DNA of 64,000 nucleotides from Selaginella moellendorffii (GCF_000143415.4 NW_003314391.1:251652-315651), one strand, 5' to 3'; shown: positions 1-10,920, counted from the stretch's first letter. Notes: generated from the letters alone by a model not told the origin. Numbers and translations: made by a program.

Positions 1-135
1 GGAAAGAACAGAGGAATGTTAATTCCAAAGGAAAGAACAGGGGAAATTTGAAGGTCCAAGGGAAGAACAGGGTAAATCCGAGGGAATAATAGAGGAAACG
101 TTCAATGCCAAGGGAAGAACAGGGAAGAACGGAGA
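1..135. repeat. Degenerate tandem repeat around GGAAGAACAGGG
   Basis: Five to six imperfect copies of a unit of about 35-45 bases, each with a core like GGAAGAACAGGG followed by an AAAT-type tail, fill the first 135 bases. On the minus strand this lies directly after a GT splice donor of the glycosyltransferase exon, so it is probably intronic sequence of that gene. Confidence 0.6.
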
Positions 136-142
136 TTCGTAC

Positions 143-644
143 CTCTGCTAGATAAAATGTGATCTTTCTCCAGAAGCTCTGGAATGTGATACTCCAAGCT
201 CGTCCATGCCGCGTTGCCCGACCAAAGAATGATCCTGGGGATTCCAAACACATCCGCCACATCCTGGGTCCAAACGCAACCGTAATCCGAGACGATACAG
301 CTGACCGGATCGCCCTCCTCGCCGAGCTTGCGGATCAAATTCTCGAGGCCTCCGGGGAGCTCTCGCGCAGCTGCCGTGGCGTAGTCGGCATAATTTCCCA
401 TAGTATGGGCATCGGCTCCTTGCGGGAGCTTCCACGAGAATGGGATGGAATGGAGGCGCAGATCTTCCAGCCCCGCCGGCGCCACCCAGTGCTTGATGAA
501 TTCGTCGTGGAGGCTGTCGATATTGACCAAGGAGATTGTGAAGCTTGGATCTTGAGCGATGAACTTGCAGAGATGGATCATTGGGGAGATATGGCCTTGC
601 GCGGCCGCTGGAACCGCCAAGACATGGACCTTGCTGGAAGCCAT
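143..644 (-). CDS. UDP-glycosyltransferase (GT1), N-terminal exon, partial
   Basis: Family 1 glycosyltransferases move a sugar from a UDP-sugar to small acceptors such as flavonoids or hormones in the cytosol. The ATG at 644 is followed by the typical N-terminal strand and VPAAAQGHISPM, whose His is the catalytic base of the family. Residues near 120-150 (VSCIVSDYGCVWTQDVA and IPRIILWSGNAAW) match the acceptor-domain core. The reading frame opens further upstream, to 782, but homology begins at MASSKVH, so that start was chosen. After about 167 codons a GT donor (142-141) follows AGAG and family similarity stops, so the second exon with the UDP-binding PSPG box should lie beyond the left window edge. 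Family assignment is firm; the substrate cannot be read. Confidence 0.8.
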
Positions 645-793
645 GGTTTTCTTGGCAGGGAGGGCACAAGAAGTTGTGGTCTGTATTCCACTTTGGTAAA
701 TGTAGTGTTTGGTCAATTTGTGGAGATTAAGATCTGTGGTGGTTGTCCAAGGATGACTATCCCCTAGGAAGATTAGGAGCACAAGTTGAATGC

Positions 794-809
794 ACCCTAA
801 ACCCTAAAC
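794..809. promoter_or_regulatory. Telo-box (ACCCTAAACCCTAAAC)
   Basis: Two adjoining AAACCCTA-type units lie about 150 bases upstream of the glycosyltransferase ATG. Telo-boxes are known plant promoter elements bound by Myb/TRB proteins. It could equally be a short telomere-like remnant; no function is shown here. Confidence 0.35.
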
Positions 810-943
810 AATGCTCTTGCCCATTCTGCTCTAGAACGATTTTGTACCGCAATGCTTGCTCGTCCAAGCTCAAATTCAGGGACTGTGAAGCTCGGTCTTT
901 AGAAAAATCTGCCTGGATGATCTACAAGCATAGAAGAAAAATC

Positions 944-1185
944 ACTCATAAAATCGATTGACACACGATTTGCTTGGAAGTGCCTTGGACGCGCCTCTGG
1001 AGCTCCAGCACCATTCTGGGATCCAGCAATCGCCTTCTTGGCGACCTCAGAGCAACTTGACGGTGAGATTTCCAGTTCCCGGCCCAATCTCCAGGACAAT
1101 GCTGCACGATCGACTGGACAATGAGAGGATTCCTGAGGATGTGCTGGCCCCGCAACTTGTAGAACTGGATTCCGCCCTGGAACTG
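944..1185 (-). pseudogene. Fragment of 18S rRNA dimethyladenosine transferase (DIM1/KsgA family)
   Basis: Three reading frames on the minus strand carry consecutive DIM1 pieces. First comes GGIQFYKLRGQHILRNPLIV plus QSIVQ. Next is the SAM-binding motif I, VLEIGPGTGNLTVKLL, then VAKKAIA, and finally DPRMVLELQRRVQG. The linker before motif I is deleted with a frameshift, a stop or shift follows TVKLL, and a further shift precedes DPRMV. The remaining two thirds of the enzyme are absent and no intron is seen. In living relatives the enzyme dimethylates two adjacent adenines near the 3' end of small-subunit rRNA. This copy cannot make enzyme. Confidence 0.75.
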
Positions 1186-1319
1186 GAAGCTGACATTCTC
1201 CCTCTTTTACGGCTCCGAATATTCCGCGAAAATTTGAATATATTATACTATTTTCGGCTGACGTGGAGGGAAAAGGGCATGGATCCTTAAATATCCCTAT
1301 CGAGGATTAGGGTGCAACC

Positions 1320-1740
1320 ATGGCGAAGAGTGAGAGTAGCCCAGCTCCAAAGAGGAAGTTTTTGCAAAGGGACTACAAGAAGGGACCTTTCTTCCAGTCG
1401 GACAATGAGCCGATCTACAAAAGGGATTTTTCAGAGCCGACTGGTGAGGACAAGCTGGACAAGAAGTTACTGCCCAAGGTGATGCAAGTCAAGGGTTTTG
1501 GCCGGCGTGGCCGCGTCAAGTGGACGCATCTCGTCAACGAGGACACAAGCCGATGGGACACACCGTAAGTTTCTCCTTTTCTCCTTTTCGTTTCTTTTGT
1601 TTTCTTACCATTCTTCTTTCAGGTGGAGCTCGAATAACGAGTTTCGTTCCCAGTATGACAAGAAGATGGAAAAGCCGATCGAGAGGCCCCGGGGCAGCAA
1701 AAAAATGAAGACGAGCGTTCAAGACTTGTACGAAGTGTAA
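1320..1740 (+). CDS. MFAP1 C-terminal domain protein (short gene)
   Basis: Exons 1320-1564 and 1623-1740 are joined across a 58-base GT-AG intron and give 120 residues. The product matches only the conserved C-terminal part of microfibrillar-associated protein 1, a nuclear spliceosome (B-complex) component. Landmarks are [47 protein letters not shown] and the basic end RPRGSKKMK. Full MFAP1 proteins are about 430 residues, so the long acidic, coiled-coil N-terminus is missing. The start is the first ATG after a TTAAATA-like AT stretch. Frame and splice sites are clean, so it may be expressed as a short protein or be a recent partial duplicate. Not shown: any function without the N-terminus. 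Confidence 0.7.
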
Positions 1741-1859
1741 CAAAGGGTGCTGACAGTTGTTTTCAGTGACAAGTTGGTCGGCCCATACAAAAACACTTTT
1801 TCCCACTTCAAGTGCCACTAGAGCAGTAAAAGAACGTTCCTGTCCGGAAAAAAAACAAT

Positions 1860-3600
1860 AAATAAACTTCGCAGAAGAAGCAGTTCTTACCTTGGAGCAA
1901 TATACAGCCACGGAAATTGCTTGTCAAGTGATCGAGCAGCTCTCAACCAAGCTAACATGATAACCAACAGCACCATGCAAACGTAGGGAGTTGAAAGTGG
2001 TCCTAACATCAAGACCAGGGCAGCTCCCAATGGATTGCAAATAATGTCAGCGATAGCTTTGCTTTTCACCTGAAAATGGAAATAGAAACACAAATATTAT
2101 CCAGACAATTAGTACCAAGCTACCTGTATCTTCGTCAAGAGGGATGTGAGTCATTTCTTTGCAAGGATCAAAGAGGTTGTAATTTGCACTTTTCTTGACT
2201 ATATGTTGCACAATGCCAACGTAAACAGCTACTGTCACTCCAATACCTCTGACGAATGGAGTTTCTGAACCATTGGATAATGTCAGCGATAAAAAAAGTG
2301 ATTCCAGGTATCACGATTGATATAATAGCAGCCAAAACACCCCATCCGAAATTGTTGAAGAGTAGCCTACTCAACAACGTCATACTTAAACTCATGATTC
2401 CAATCCAGGTCGAAAAATCTTCCAGGAATGTTGAGTTTGGAAGCTGTGGTAATAAAGCATAAGCGATATAACTATCATAACCACCTCACTATCCCACCTG
2501 AGATTTGCTGAGGTTGATACTAATTTCGTAGGCAATGACAACTGTTGCAAGATCCAGGATATATCTCAATTTGACCAACAGCTTTACACTCACTTGTTGT
2601 AGCCTTGATCTGCTAAAATGGTATATTAAAGCATGAATTTAACTTACCCTAGAGCTCACAATGGAATGGCAGTGTAATGAAGTAGTTCAGGAGTTAGTTG
2701 AGTGATGAAGAATGTCAAGAAGTAATGTAACATAGTTTAGGGAGATTAAATCTTTAACTTTTTGTGCTAGATCATAACATTCCACCAGTATATGGTACAT
2801 ATGGTGAAGCACAATGATGCTCATGATTCCCTTGAGAGAGACCCCCCAACCATCAATGTCGGGTCCAAAGGCATCCTCTTAACTCTAGCAAAGAACTTGA
2901 CAGTTCGTTCTGCGAAAACAAACGCTACATTGACTGCCAACCCGAACAAGGGATAAAACCGCTTTGCTTCATCCAGAGAGGTGATCTGGGAGCGAAGAAA
3001 GAAAAGGAATCAGGACAGAAAAGCACGAACGTCCAGTTGCGAAAGAGAGCAATCGGCCCCGAGAGAAGATCGTCCGCGAGAGCAGTCGTGTGGAGAATGC
3101 CTCGTAAAGGATATAGGACGAAGGCAAAAACTCCCGAAAATCCCAACAAATGAAAGAACGCAAGCGTAGAAGAGAGTTTCCCTGGACAAAACGTTGGAGA
3201 GCTTGGTGTAGACGACCGTGAAGCCGATAGCCATGGGGAGATTCACCCAGGTCCAAAGGGATGATCTCGGCGTTGCTTCCCATGGCCGCCACCACCAAAG
3301 CGTCCTTGGTGTCTCGCAAGACGCCATAGGCGAAGAGGATGCAGAAGAACATCAGGCACAGAGCTATAATCTTCTTCCTCTCCCCCCGGGGCACCGATGC
3401 CTCCGCCTTCCGGACCCCAGATTTCTCGGATGAAGCATGCGATCCTGAGCTGTGGAGGATGGATTTGGCGCTCGACGACGTGACTGTAACCCTGGGAGAG
3501 CATCGGATCGAAGGAGAGGCCTCGTTCTTGCAAGAATACAGCGCGGCGCCGCGCGGTGGGGACGACGACGACAGCATCGCGAGTGATATTTCGACCTGGA
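1860..3600 (-). pseudogene. Plastid ATP/ADP translocase (NTT/AATP family), decayed
   Basis: Pieces of the 12-TM nucleotide antiporter that imports ATP into plastids appear in the correct order on the minus strand, but in changing frames. They include IIALCLMFFCILFAYGVLRD and TKDALVV (about 3370-3270), NLPMAIGFTVVYTKLSNVL (about 3240), FAFVLYPL (3120), EAKRFYPLFGLAVNVAFVF (about 2960), LDLATVVIAYEISINL (about 2550), NNFGWGVLAA (about 2350), YNLFDPCKEM plus IPLDEDTG (about 2170-2120), and ICNPLG to AWLRAARSLDKQF (about 2050-1900). Frameshifts occur near 3260 and 3130, and several membrane segments are deleted. Splice-like junctions remain, so this is a decayed genomic copy rather than a reverse-transcribed one. 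Confidence 0.85.
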
Positions 3601-3797
3601 TCGAGCAAAGGAGCCATCAGCTCACGAATCCATAGCAAGATCGATCCATCCGATCGCATTACCGTGAGAATGCGGGATCTACATCCGGCACGCCGGCAGC
3701 GACGATGCTCCTCGACCTAAAACTATCTCAGGGTTTTGGGGCCCTTTAAAATTTGGGGGGAAAGCTCAACCTTTGAATGGTTTTGTTTTAGGGCAAG

Positions 3798-4479
3798 ATG
3801 GCGATAGATTTGGAGGAGGTCCGGGAGTGGCAACGCAAGCTCAGTAGAGCGGAAGCCTTTGTCAAGGTAATGGTCTTGACTATCTTCTTACTGGGCTCTG
3901 ACTGAAATTTTGGACAGGAGAGTAAAGAGTTGTTTCCCAGGACCAAATTGATCCCAGACTACTGCCTCGTAAACCTAATCGCGGACAAGATGGAGCAATC
4001 GAGGCAAAGGTTAATGGCTTATTGGGATCCAAAGGATCCAAACAAGAAACTGGATGATGCCGAGTATGTGTTTCCTTTTTTTCTTTTGCTTTCTTCCTTG
4101 ACAGTTTCTCTTGCAGACTGATTCGTAAACTTGGCTTTCTCTCGGGAATGTAAGTACTTTCGTTTTTTGCTTTGCTGTCGTGCTTCATATCCGTCTGTAG
4201 GAAGGAGGAGGTTGACCTTGCGATATCTACAAACAACCAAGAGAGGCTTTTTGGCCTTATCTTGCGACTCTTAACTCGTCAATCTTCGCCCATTCTCGGC
4301 ATCGATGTGAAGGAATTGGATACAGCTTCTGCCCTGTAAGACTCATCTCTTCTTTCATTTTTTAGATCTTTTTCTTAACATGGTGAGCCAGGGAAAGTGA
4401 GTTCCAAAGGGCCAGGGAAAATGGCTACGAAGGCGTGCTCATCCAGGCACTCTGCACGGCGATGTCTTACCCCGGGTAA
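3798..4479 (+). CDS. Unrecognised 156-residue protein, five exons
   Basis: Five exons (3798-3866, 3918-4063, 4117-4149, 4201-4335, 4392-4479) join in frame through four GT-AG introns of 51-56 bases and end at TAA 4477. The product begins MAIDLEEVREWQRKLSRAEA and is mostly charged helix, with a DPKDPNKKLDD loop and the 11-residue exon LIRKLGFLSGM. I do not recognise the family. The consistent phases across four short introns argue for a real gene or a recently intact one. The last exon could instead splice at GGGTAAAC (4476/4477) into more coding sequence, so the 3' end is less sure. Confidence 0.5.
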
Positions 4480-4529
4480 ACATCGTACTGAAACCTGTTT
4501 ATGGCAGACACTGGGATGGAGAGCAATCC

Positions 4530-5505
4530 TGCTTCATGGTATGTTTGTTCTTAAAAAATGATTAGCAGGTCGTGGTGGACAAACTTGTTCGAAGTAGATG
4601 AGATCTAGAAACAATGCAAAGATTATGAAATGTCTCCTTGAAATTTAAACAGGACAAAGAACTATTCCATTAACTCTCTCATCGGCCAACAGGATATACT
4701 CCGTCCGAATCCTATTCTCGCATTCTCTTGATACTTTATAGTTTTCTTCCCGATACCGAGACGCATTTTTAACTCAAATGCCTTGATTACTTCAAGTCCT
4801 TTGACTTGCTCGTGAGTGACGATGTGTTTCTCGAGCAAACTCTTATAATGCATATCCCCTTTGATATCGAACAATATCCCTTATGAATATGACAAAGCAG
4901 GCTATTTATTTGGACCATCGATATTTATTTTTTTGCATAGCAACCAGGATCTTTTAAGCTCAATTTCCCAAAAACACTCTTTATGAGAAAGCCTGTTCTC
5001 CTTGTGCTTGGATCTAATTTGGATGCCAATGTAAACGAGACCACTTTCTGGCCTAGCAAGCTTTTGTTATAGAAGTAGCAGCAGCATATTTTCTTTAGGA
5101 CTGTATCATCTTGAAAAAGCAAAAATGTAAAAAGAAAAGTCAGGAGAGCTCTAGAAACTTTCCTTTTGGTACTAATCGTCAATTGGCAAATATCTTGAGG
5201 ATCCAGCAATGAAGGATCATCCAAAATGCAACCATTATAAACTAGAGTCATTTAGATCTTATAGACACTGTGAATTCTGACTTGGATCACAACACGCTAC
5301 TGTGGTAAATCCTTCCATAGAGGCTTGGTCGATCCAGAGTGTCCCCATGCATGGGTCCAAAACCAAACGTTCGAAATGCATTCCCGCCAATCTGAGGCCA
5401 TATGTTTTACCGTCATACAGATGACTCTAGTATGACTTTTAATTTATAACTATAAGGATTATAAAAGAGGTTTGTCGTACACAGAAAAAGTGCATATTAA
5501 AGAGA
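4530..5505. other. Intergenic stretch without a supported gene
   Basis: AT-rich sequence with two unrecognised minus-strand ORFs: 4662-4874 (70 residues) and 4925-5251 (108 residues, Lys-rich, with a Cys cluster KICCCYFYNK). The second contains a possible 50-base intron near 5105-5155. Nothing links either ORF to a known family, and I do not call them as genes. Confidence 0.4.
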
Positions 5506-5532
5506 TTGATAACATTTCAGATATCTTTTGTA

Positions 5533-5961
5533 ATGAATTTTAAAACGATTCTAGTTCTCTTCATGCTTATGCAAGGAGGAAATACTTATTCAGAAGGGTC
5601 ATTCCAGCACTGTTTGGAAGATTTTAAAGTAAAAACGGAGGCAACCGACTATTGCAACTGCGCAGCAGCAGCTTGGGGTAGATTTTCTCAAAATGGATAC
5701 AAAACTGGCACTTACACAGCTAGGGTTGGGCCCCTGGTTGTGGTTCTAGCCATTAACACATTCCATGCACGCTCGCTTTCTGATTTTCTTGAAGCTATTC
5801 GAAGTATATGGGAGTTATGCTTCTCTGATAACTACAATGGAAGCGTGGTTCTCCTTAAAGATGGATCAATGGCGGTGAGGGTGGAACACTCTGGTCATGA
5901 TGAACTGTTAGTTTTTACTCCATTAAATTGTCAGGATAGAATCCCGTTTTGCATTTGCTGA
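5533..5961 (+). CDS. Predicted small secreted protein, unknown family
   Basis: An open frame of 142 codons from MNFKTILVLFMLMQG; an upstream in-frame ATG lies at 5506. The first 20 residues have a Lys followed by a hydrophobic run and a small-residue cleavage region, which looks like a signal peptide. The mature part has seven Cys, including CNCAAAAWG and the terminal FCIC, and a hydrophobic segment VGPLVVVLAINTF. There is no intron. The ORF ends about 30 bases before the oppositely oriented gulonolactone oxidase stop. I do not recognise the family. Moderate length, a sensible secretory N-terminus and Cys content support a gene, but chance cannot be excluded. Confidence 0.45.
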   Translation: MNFKTILVLFMLMQGGNTYSEGSFQHCLEDFKVKTEATDYCNCAAAAWGRFSQNGYKTGTYTARVGPLVVVLAINTFHARSLSDFLEAIRSIWELCFSDNYNGSVVLLKDGSMAVRVEHSGHDELLVFTPLNCQDRIPFCIC

Positions 5962-5993
5962 GGTATTAATATATGTGTTTTTAGTTTTTTTAA

Positions 5994-7981
5994 TCAAGAA
6001 CCGCCACTTTCATATCTACACACCCTTGCAGCTGTGAAAACTCTCCCTGGCCGACAGTGGTAACTCTTCTCCGGTGCGCAATGCTCATCTCTCGAGCAAA
6101 TGCACAGACCCTCCAATGCACACCCGGGATTTTTCTGCTCTTCCATAGCCTTGATCCCAAGAATGCGATCGCTCCAGCGGGTGGAGAAGAGCCCACTGGG
6201 ATCCATCTTCCTCATCTCTTTCACAAATCTCTCGAGCCTTGGAGATCTGCCAGTCCCAGCATTCGAGAAGGTGACCGGTGTGTTTTTCCCCCAGTGAGGA
6301 ACGCCTCCGTACTTAGAAATGGCCATTTGTTCCACCTCTTGCCACACGTCCATGTTGAGCCGCGGCATGCTCCCATTTCGTGACCGGTAGTACGTAAATC
6401 CCACATCCACTCCGTCGAATGGCTTGCCGAGCAACGCCCGGGATGCGGCCACGTAGCGCAAGAGGATGCCGGTGTAGAGGTCGATCCCACACAACGCCCC
6501 GGCATCTGGGTGGGAATCTCTCAGATGCTTCACGTCCGCGATGAAGGCCGCGATGCTCTGGGCTGGGATTGTGATGCCGGATTCGAGGTAGAAGAGCGCA
6601 TGCTTGGCGGAATCCCAGCCACAGATAAGCAGCCGCGATTTGGATTCCTGGCAGCCACCGGCGGTTTGGATTTTGTGCTGGAATCCCACCACTGGGTAGC
6701 CCGTGAAGAGCCGTAGGCCATGTGTGTTCTTGAGGCCGTAGCCCAGGCTTTCGAGCAGCGACACCTGTGCCCGTGACGCGATGCACTTGCCATTGGACGA
6801 TCGCTGCGCCTCCAGCGTCTCCTCTGTCCGGATCGATGGAGCATTAGCGTGGTTCTTGGCTAGGATTCTTACCGAGAGCTCTTTGGGCGACGATGGCAAG
6901 CGCCAATGTGGGCTGAAAGCCAACGAATTCGTTAATTCCATTGCCGGGCGTGTTGGCGGGAACGCGATCGTCGATCCGGTAGACGGCCTCTCGCTTGGAT
7001 GGGTACCAGGTCACGTCGCCGAATTCGTGCTCGTTCCCAAACGCCACGATCTTGTCTTCCAGCCCCGCGTCGGAGGTTCTCACGTTGGTGATCGATCGCT
7101 TAAACATGGGCTCCAGCTCCAGCGTCACCTATAATGGATAGAATTGATCGATCGCGAAGATGCCAGTGCCAGATCAAGAAGAAAACCGAGAGCTCGAGTG
7201 AGAAAAGACCTTCGAGATGACTCCCATCGTTCCAAGTGAGACGATCGCGGCATAAAAGAGATCGCCATCGCCGGGGGTGAGAGTGACGATCTTCGCAACC
7301 TCGTTGTGTGAGGAAGAGGAGGAGGAATTCTTCCCGGACGGTACCACCATGCGAAGCTTGAGGACGTGATCATGGAGAGCTCCTCCTTTGCCACGCCAGG
7401 AGCTCCCATGGGATCCAGTGCTGAGGATCCCAGCCACGGAGAGGCCATTCCAATAGGGAGACGCGGCCAGTGCCAGGCCGTGCCGCGCGGCCTCGTCGAG
7501 CACCGCCTGGAGCTGCGCTCCACCATCCACTTCCACCGCCTTGGACGTCACGTCCACGGCAATCCCGCGGCTGTAGTTGGCGGTGCTAATGGCGAGGAGG
7601 CCACCGGCGCCGCTATGACCGCCACCATCGCCACCATCGCCATCTCCTGGGCATGCCAGCGGAGGAATGCTGTGACTAAACTTGGTCACGGCTTTCATCT
7701 TGAGCTTGTTCTTGGCTCCATAGCTCACGGCTTCCAGGAGCTCCTCCTCGTTGGATGGATACACGATCTGGGAAACCTTGCAAACCTTTTGGATCGAATC
7801 GATCATGAGAAGAATGGTGGTTTTTTTGGAGAAGCGATGAATTTACCTGTCTGGTGTTCCATGTCCCATACGAATTGGTGATGAAACAATCTCCAGAGGC
7901 GTCGCAAAATACTGGATCCGGAGGAAACGCGTCCGCCAGCAGCAGCAGCGTAGCAAGAACAAGGGCGAGCAATATTCTCAT
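5994..7981 (-). CDS. L-gulonolactone oxidase-like flavoenzyme, intact
   Basis: Four exons (7981-7847, 7785-7210, 7128-6873, 6823-5994) give 598 residues. Plant GULLO enzymes oxidise L-gulono-1,4-lactone to L-ascorbate with FAD. The N-terminus is a signal peptide (MRILLALVLATLLLLADA) followed by the family Cys pair FCDASGDCFITNSYG. The FAD-binding PCMH region carries YPSNEEELLEAV, SPYWNGLSVAG and STGSHGSSWRGKG. The ALO-type C-terminal half has WYPSKREAVYRIDDRVP, FTGYPVVGFQHK, YYRSRNGS and HWGKN, and ends with the Cys-rich CALEGLCICSRDEHCAPEK. Exon 2 contains an extra Gly/Asp-rich run (GDGDGGDGGGHSG) from a short GATGGC/GGTGGC repeat. All phases match. An inverted, frame-broken copy lies at 12736-14692. 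Confidence 0.92.
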
Positions 7982-8391
7982 TCTCCGCGGAATCGATCCA
8001 AATGACTGAACGAGAGCGCAAAGAACATCTGTAGAACACGTGAAAGAACTTTAGAACAGCGGGTCCTTTTGCAGTGTAGTCCAAGCGAGAAGAGAGAGAG
8101 GGAGTGGTCCACTCATCATCTTGAAAGCTCGTTGCAATCACTGGAACTTCATGCTTTCTCCTTGGATTTGAAGCTCACCACCTTTAAACGTCATGTCCAA
8201 CTCAAATAGACAAATACAGTGGAGAATGGCTATGGCTTCCATCAATCTCAAACAGAGCCTCCATCCATACCTCCAAAAGATTGAAAATGGCTAGGAAATC
8301 CAAGAAGAACAGATGGATTCTCGGCTTAAAATAATGGTTTCATAGGTCAGCAATGGCAACTAAGTCCACTGCTAGAAGTAAAGGCAAGTGA
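7982..8391. promoter_or_regulatory. Shared upstream region of two divergent genes
   Basis: These 410 bases separate the ATG of the gulonolactone oxidase (minus) from the ATG of the sugar transporter (plus) and must contain both promoters and 5' leaders. No clear TATA box or shared operator could be identified. Confidence 0.5.
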
Positions 8392-10799
8392 ATGGCTGCT
8401 TTCTCGCCCCCGCCCAGACTCTTGCTGCTCAAGCCACTGTCGCTGTCCAACGGCAGCACTCGTGTCGCGCCACCGCCGCCCTCTCTCGTGGCGTCTTGGA
8501 GATCATCCCTCCTCAAATCCAGAAACCAGGTAAAGTTTCGTCCCTTGTGCTGCTTGCTTGGTTTTCTAGCGAGAACCTTGTAGGTTACTCGCAATTCCAT
8601 GGATATGGAGCAGCCGCTAGTCGATGGCGATGCTCCGCCAGATCGATTCAAGGAGACCAACTGGAGAGCTGTCATACTTCCGTAAGTCCACCTGTCTGTG
8701 GATTAAAATGTGAAGTCCATGTATCTTTTGGATGCTAGATTTTTGTTTCCAGCTCTGGGTGGGCTCTTGTTTGGCTATGATATTGGAGCAACCTCTGGAG
8801 CTTCCATATCTTTGACGGTAAGTTCGCTGTTGCCATTGCGGAGAAGGAAAAACGAGTCTAAAATATCTTCGGAATTGCTTGATTGCTTGCAGTCTCCAGA
8901 GCTGAGTGGCACAGATTGGTACCAGCTTACGTCGATTCAAACGGGGCTAGTGGTAAGTTTGTCAAGTTTTTTCTTTTTTCTTGGCAAGGAAACCTTTTTT
9001 CTTTTTCCAGGTGAGTGGGTCACTCTATGGAGCTTTGCTGGGATCCATTCTAGCATACAATGTCGCAGATAGGCTTGGTATGTTCATGCTTGTTTTTCTC
9101 TCAATTCCATTCAACTGTTTTCTTTTTTTCGTTTTGGTTTGTGAAGGACGACGAAAGGAGCTTATCTCCGCTGCTGCTATATACTGCATTGGATCACTAG
9201 TCACAGGTCTAGCTCCAAACTTTCCTGTCATTCTCGCTGGAAGGCTGGCTTTTGGATTTGGCATTGGACTGGTGAGCAAACAAACACAAGTTTTCTCGAA
9301 ATGTCCTGAGAAGTTTATTCATCTTTCTTTTCTCTCACCCAGGCAATGCATGGAGCACCAATGTACATCTCCGAAACATCACCATCTAAAGTACGAGGGA
9401 CACTTGTATCTCTGAAGGAAGCCTTCATAGTTCTTGGCATTTTGGTAAGCAAGCCACCACCTTCTTTCGTGTTTTAAGCCACTTTTTGCAGCTTGGATAT
9501 CTAGCCGGCAGCGTAGAAATCTCCACTGTCGGAGGCTGGCGATGGATGTACGCATTCGCGGCACCGATCGCGATCATCATGGGAATTGGGATGTGGTGGC
9601 TGCCACCATCGCCGCGATGGCTACTCTTGCGAGCGGTGCAAGGCAAAGGTGACATGAGCGAGCTCACGCGACAGGCGTGCGAGGCTTTCAAGAGGCTTGG
9701 AGGAGGATCAAGCAACATCACCCAAGAGGCTGTGGATTTGCAAGTGGATGAAACTGTGAAGTCGCTGGAGAGCTTGAGCAGGGAATCTGAGAGCGCGCAG
9801 CAAAGCGTCTGGGAGTTGTTCCGAGGAGGCAACTTGAAAACTTTGACGATTGGAACCGGCTTGGTCTTTTTCCAACAGGTTTGTTTTCTTTGTTCATGCT
9901 CAAGCAAAGTTTCATATTTTGTTCTGGTTTCTCTGGGATGTTTCTTTCAGGTGACTGGCCAGCCAAGCGTCCTATACTATGCAGCCACGATCCTCCAGGT
10001 GAGTGGCAGTATGTCCTTTAGTTTTCTTTATCGTTTTCTGAGTGAAACTTCGATCCAGAGTGCTGGATTTGCTGCTGCAACGGATGCAACACGAGTCTCG
10101 GTTCTACTGGGTGTTTTCAAGGTTTGTTTTTCTCTTATAACTTTCGCCGAAAAACTTCCAATTGTAACAGCTTGTAATGACTGGAGTTGCGGTTTTCAAC
10201 GTTGATAAACTCGGACGAAGGCCTCTACTAATCGGTGGTGTCAGCGGCATTGTAAAGTTTCTCGCTTTTCTCTACCTTTCCGTGAAGATCTAACACGAAA
10301 ATCCCGCAGGTTGTGAGCTTGTTCATGCTGGCGGCTTTCTTTGTCTTCGGAAAGGGCCTCTCGTTTCTCGCAGTCATTGCGTTGCTTCTCTACGTTGGTT
10401 GCTACCAGGTAAATCCCCTGTGCATCTTGTGATCATGCGCTTCATCTAACTTCTTGGAGCAAACAGATATCATTTGGCCCGATTTCATGGCTCATGATCT
10501 CGGAGATTTTCCCACTTAGAACACGGGGTCGAGCTCTCAGCATCTCGACTCTTGTCAACTTCGCAGCCAATGCTTTAGTCGCACTGGCATACTCACCACT
10601 ACAGGTAAAGAGCATTCTTTCTCGAAAGAAATAACCAATTAATCAAACCACGCAGGAACTTTTGGGAGCGCCTCTGACTTTCGTGGGATTTGGAGTGATT
10701 GGAATCGTGGCGCTCGTCTTCATTGTTTCCACGGTCCCAGAGACGAAGGGACTAAGCCTGGAAGAGATAGAACAGCAGCTCTTCGCGAGTAAGCAGTGA
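8392..10799 (+). CDS. Chloroplast-type sugar/H+ symporter (xylose-symporter-like, MFS)
   Basis: Fourteen exons join in frame to 542 residues: 8392-8529, 8584-8681, 8739-8817, 8893-8952, 9011-9077, 9147-9271, 9343-9444, 9492-9878, 9951-9998, 10059-10121, 10171-10251, 10310-10408, 10467-10604, 10656-10799. Exon 3 must start after the AG at 8738, not 8751, to restore ILPFLFPALGGLLFGYD. The order of motifs is that of 12-TM sugar porters: FGYDIGATSG (TM1), GRRKEL, AGRLAFGFGIG, PPSPRWLLLR, FFQQVTGQPSVLYY (TM7), GRRPLLIGG and VPETKGLSLEEIE at the end. The Ser/Arg/Pro-rich, acid-poor first 46 residues look like a chloroplast transit peptide, as in the Arabidopsis D-xylose-proton symporter-like 3 group. 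Probable role: sugar movement across the plastid envelope. Substrate is inferred from family only. Confidence 0.93.
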
Positions 10800-10920
10800 G
10801 TGATATAATGTCATCTGAAAGTATACAATCTAACTTTTCCATCTTTTGTTTTGATGGAAAGCTTGTAAACAAGAAGCTCTGTGCAGTGATCCTTTGAGAC
10901 AGATATTTACACTTCCATCG

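Noticed and set aside
159-767. 202-codon plus-strand ORF
   Set aside because: Antisense of the glycosyltransferase exon, which has clear family motifs.
645-782. N-terminal extension of the glycosyltransferase to the upstream ATG
   Set aside because: GT1 enzymes start a few residues before the HVLAVPAAAQGH strand; the extra 46 residues match nothing and cover the probable leader.
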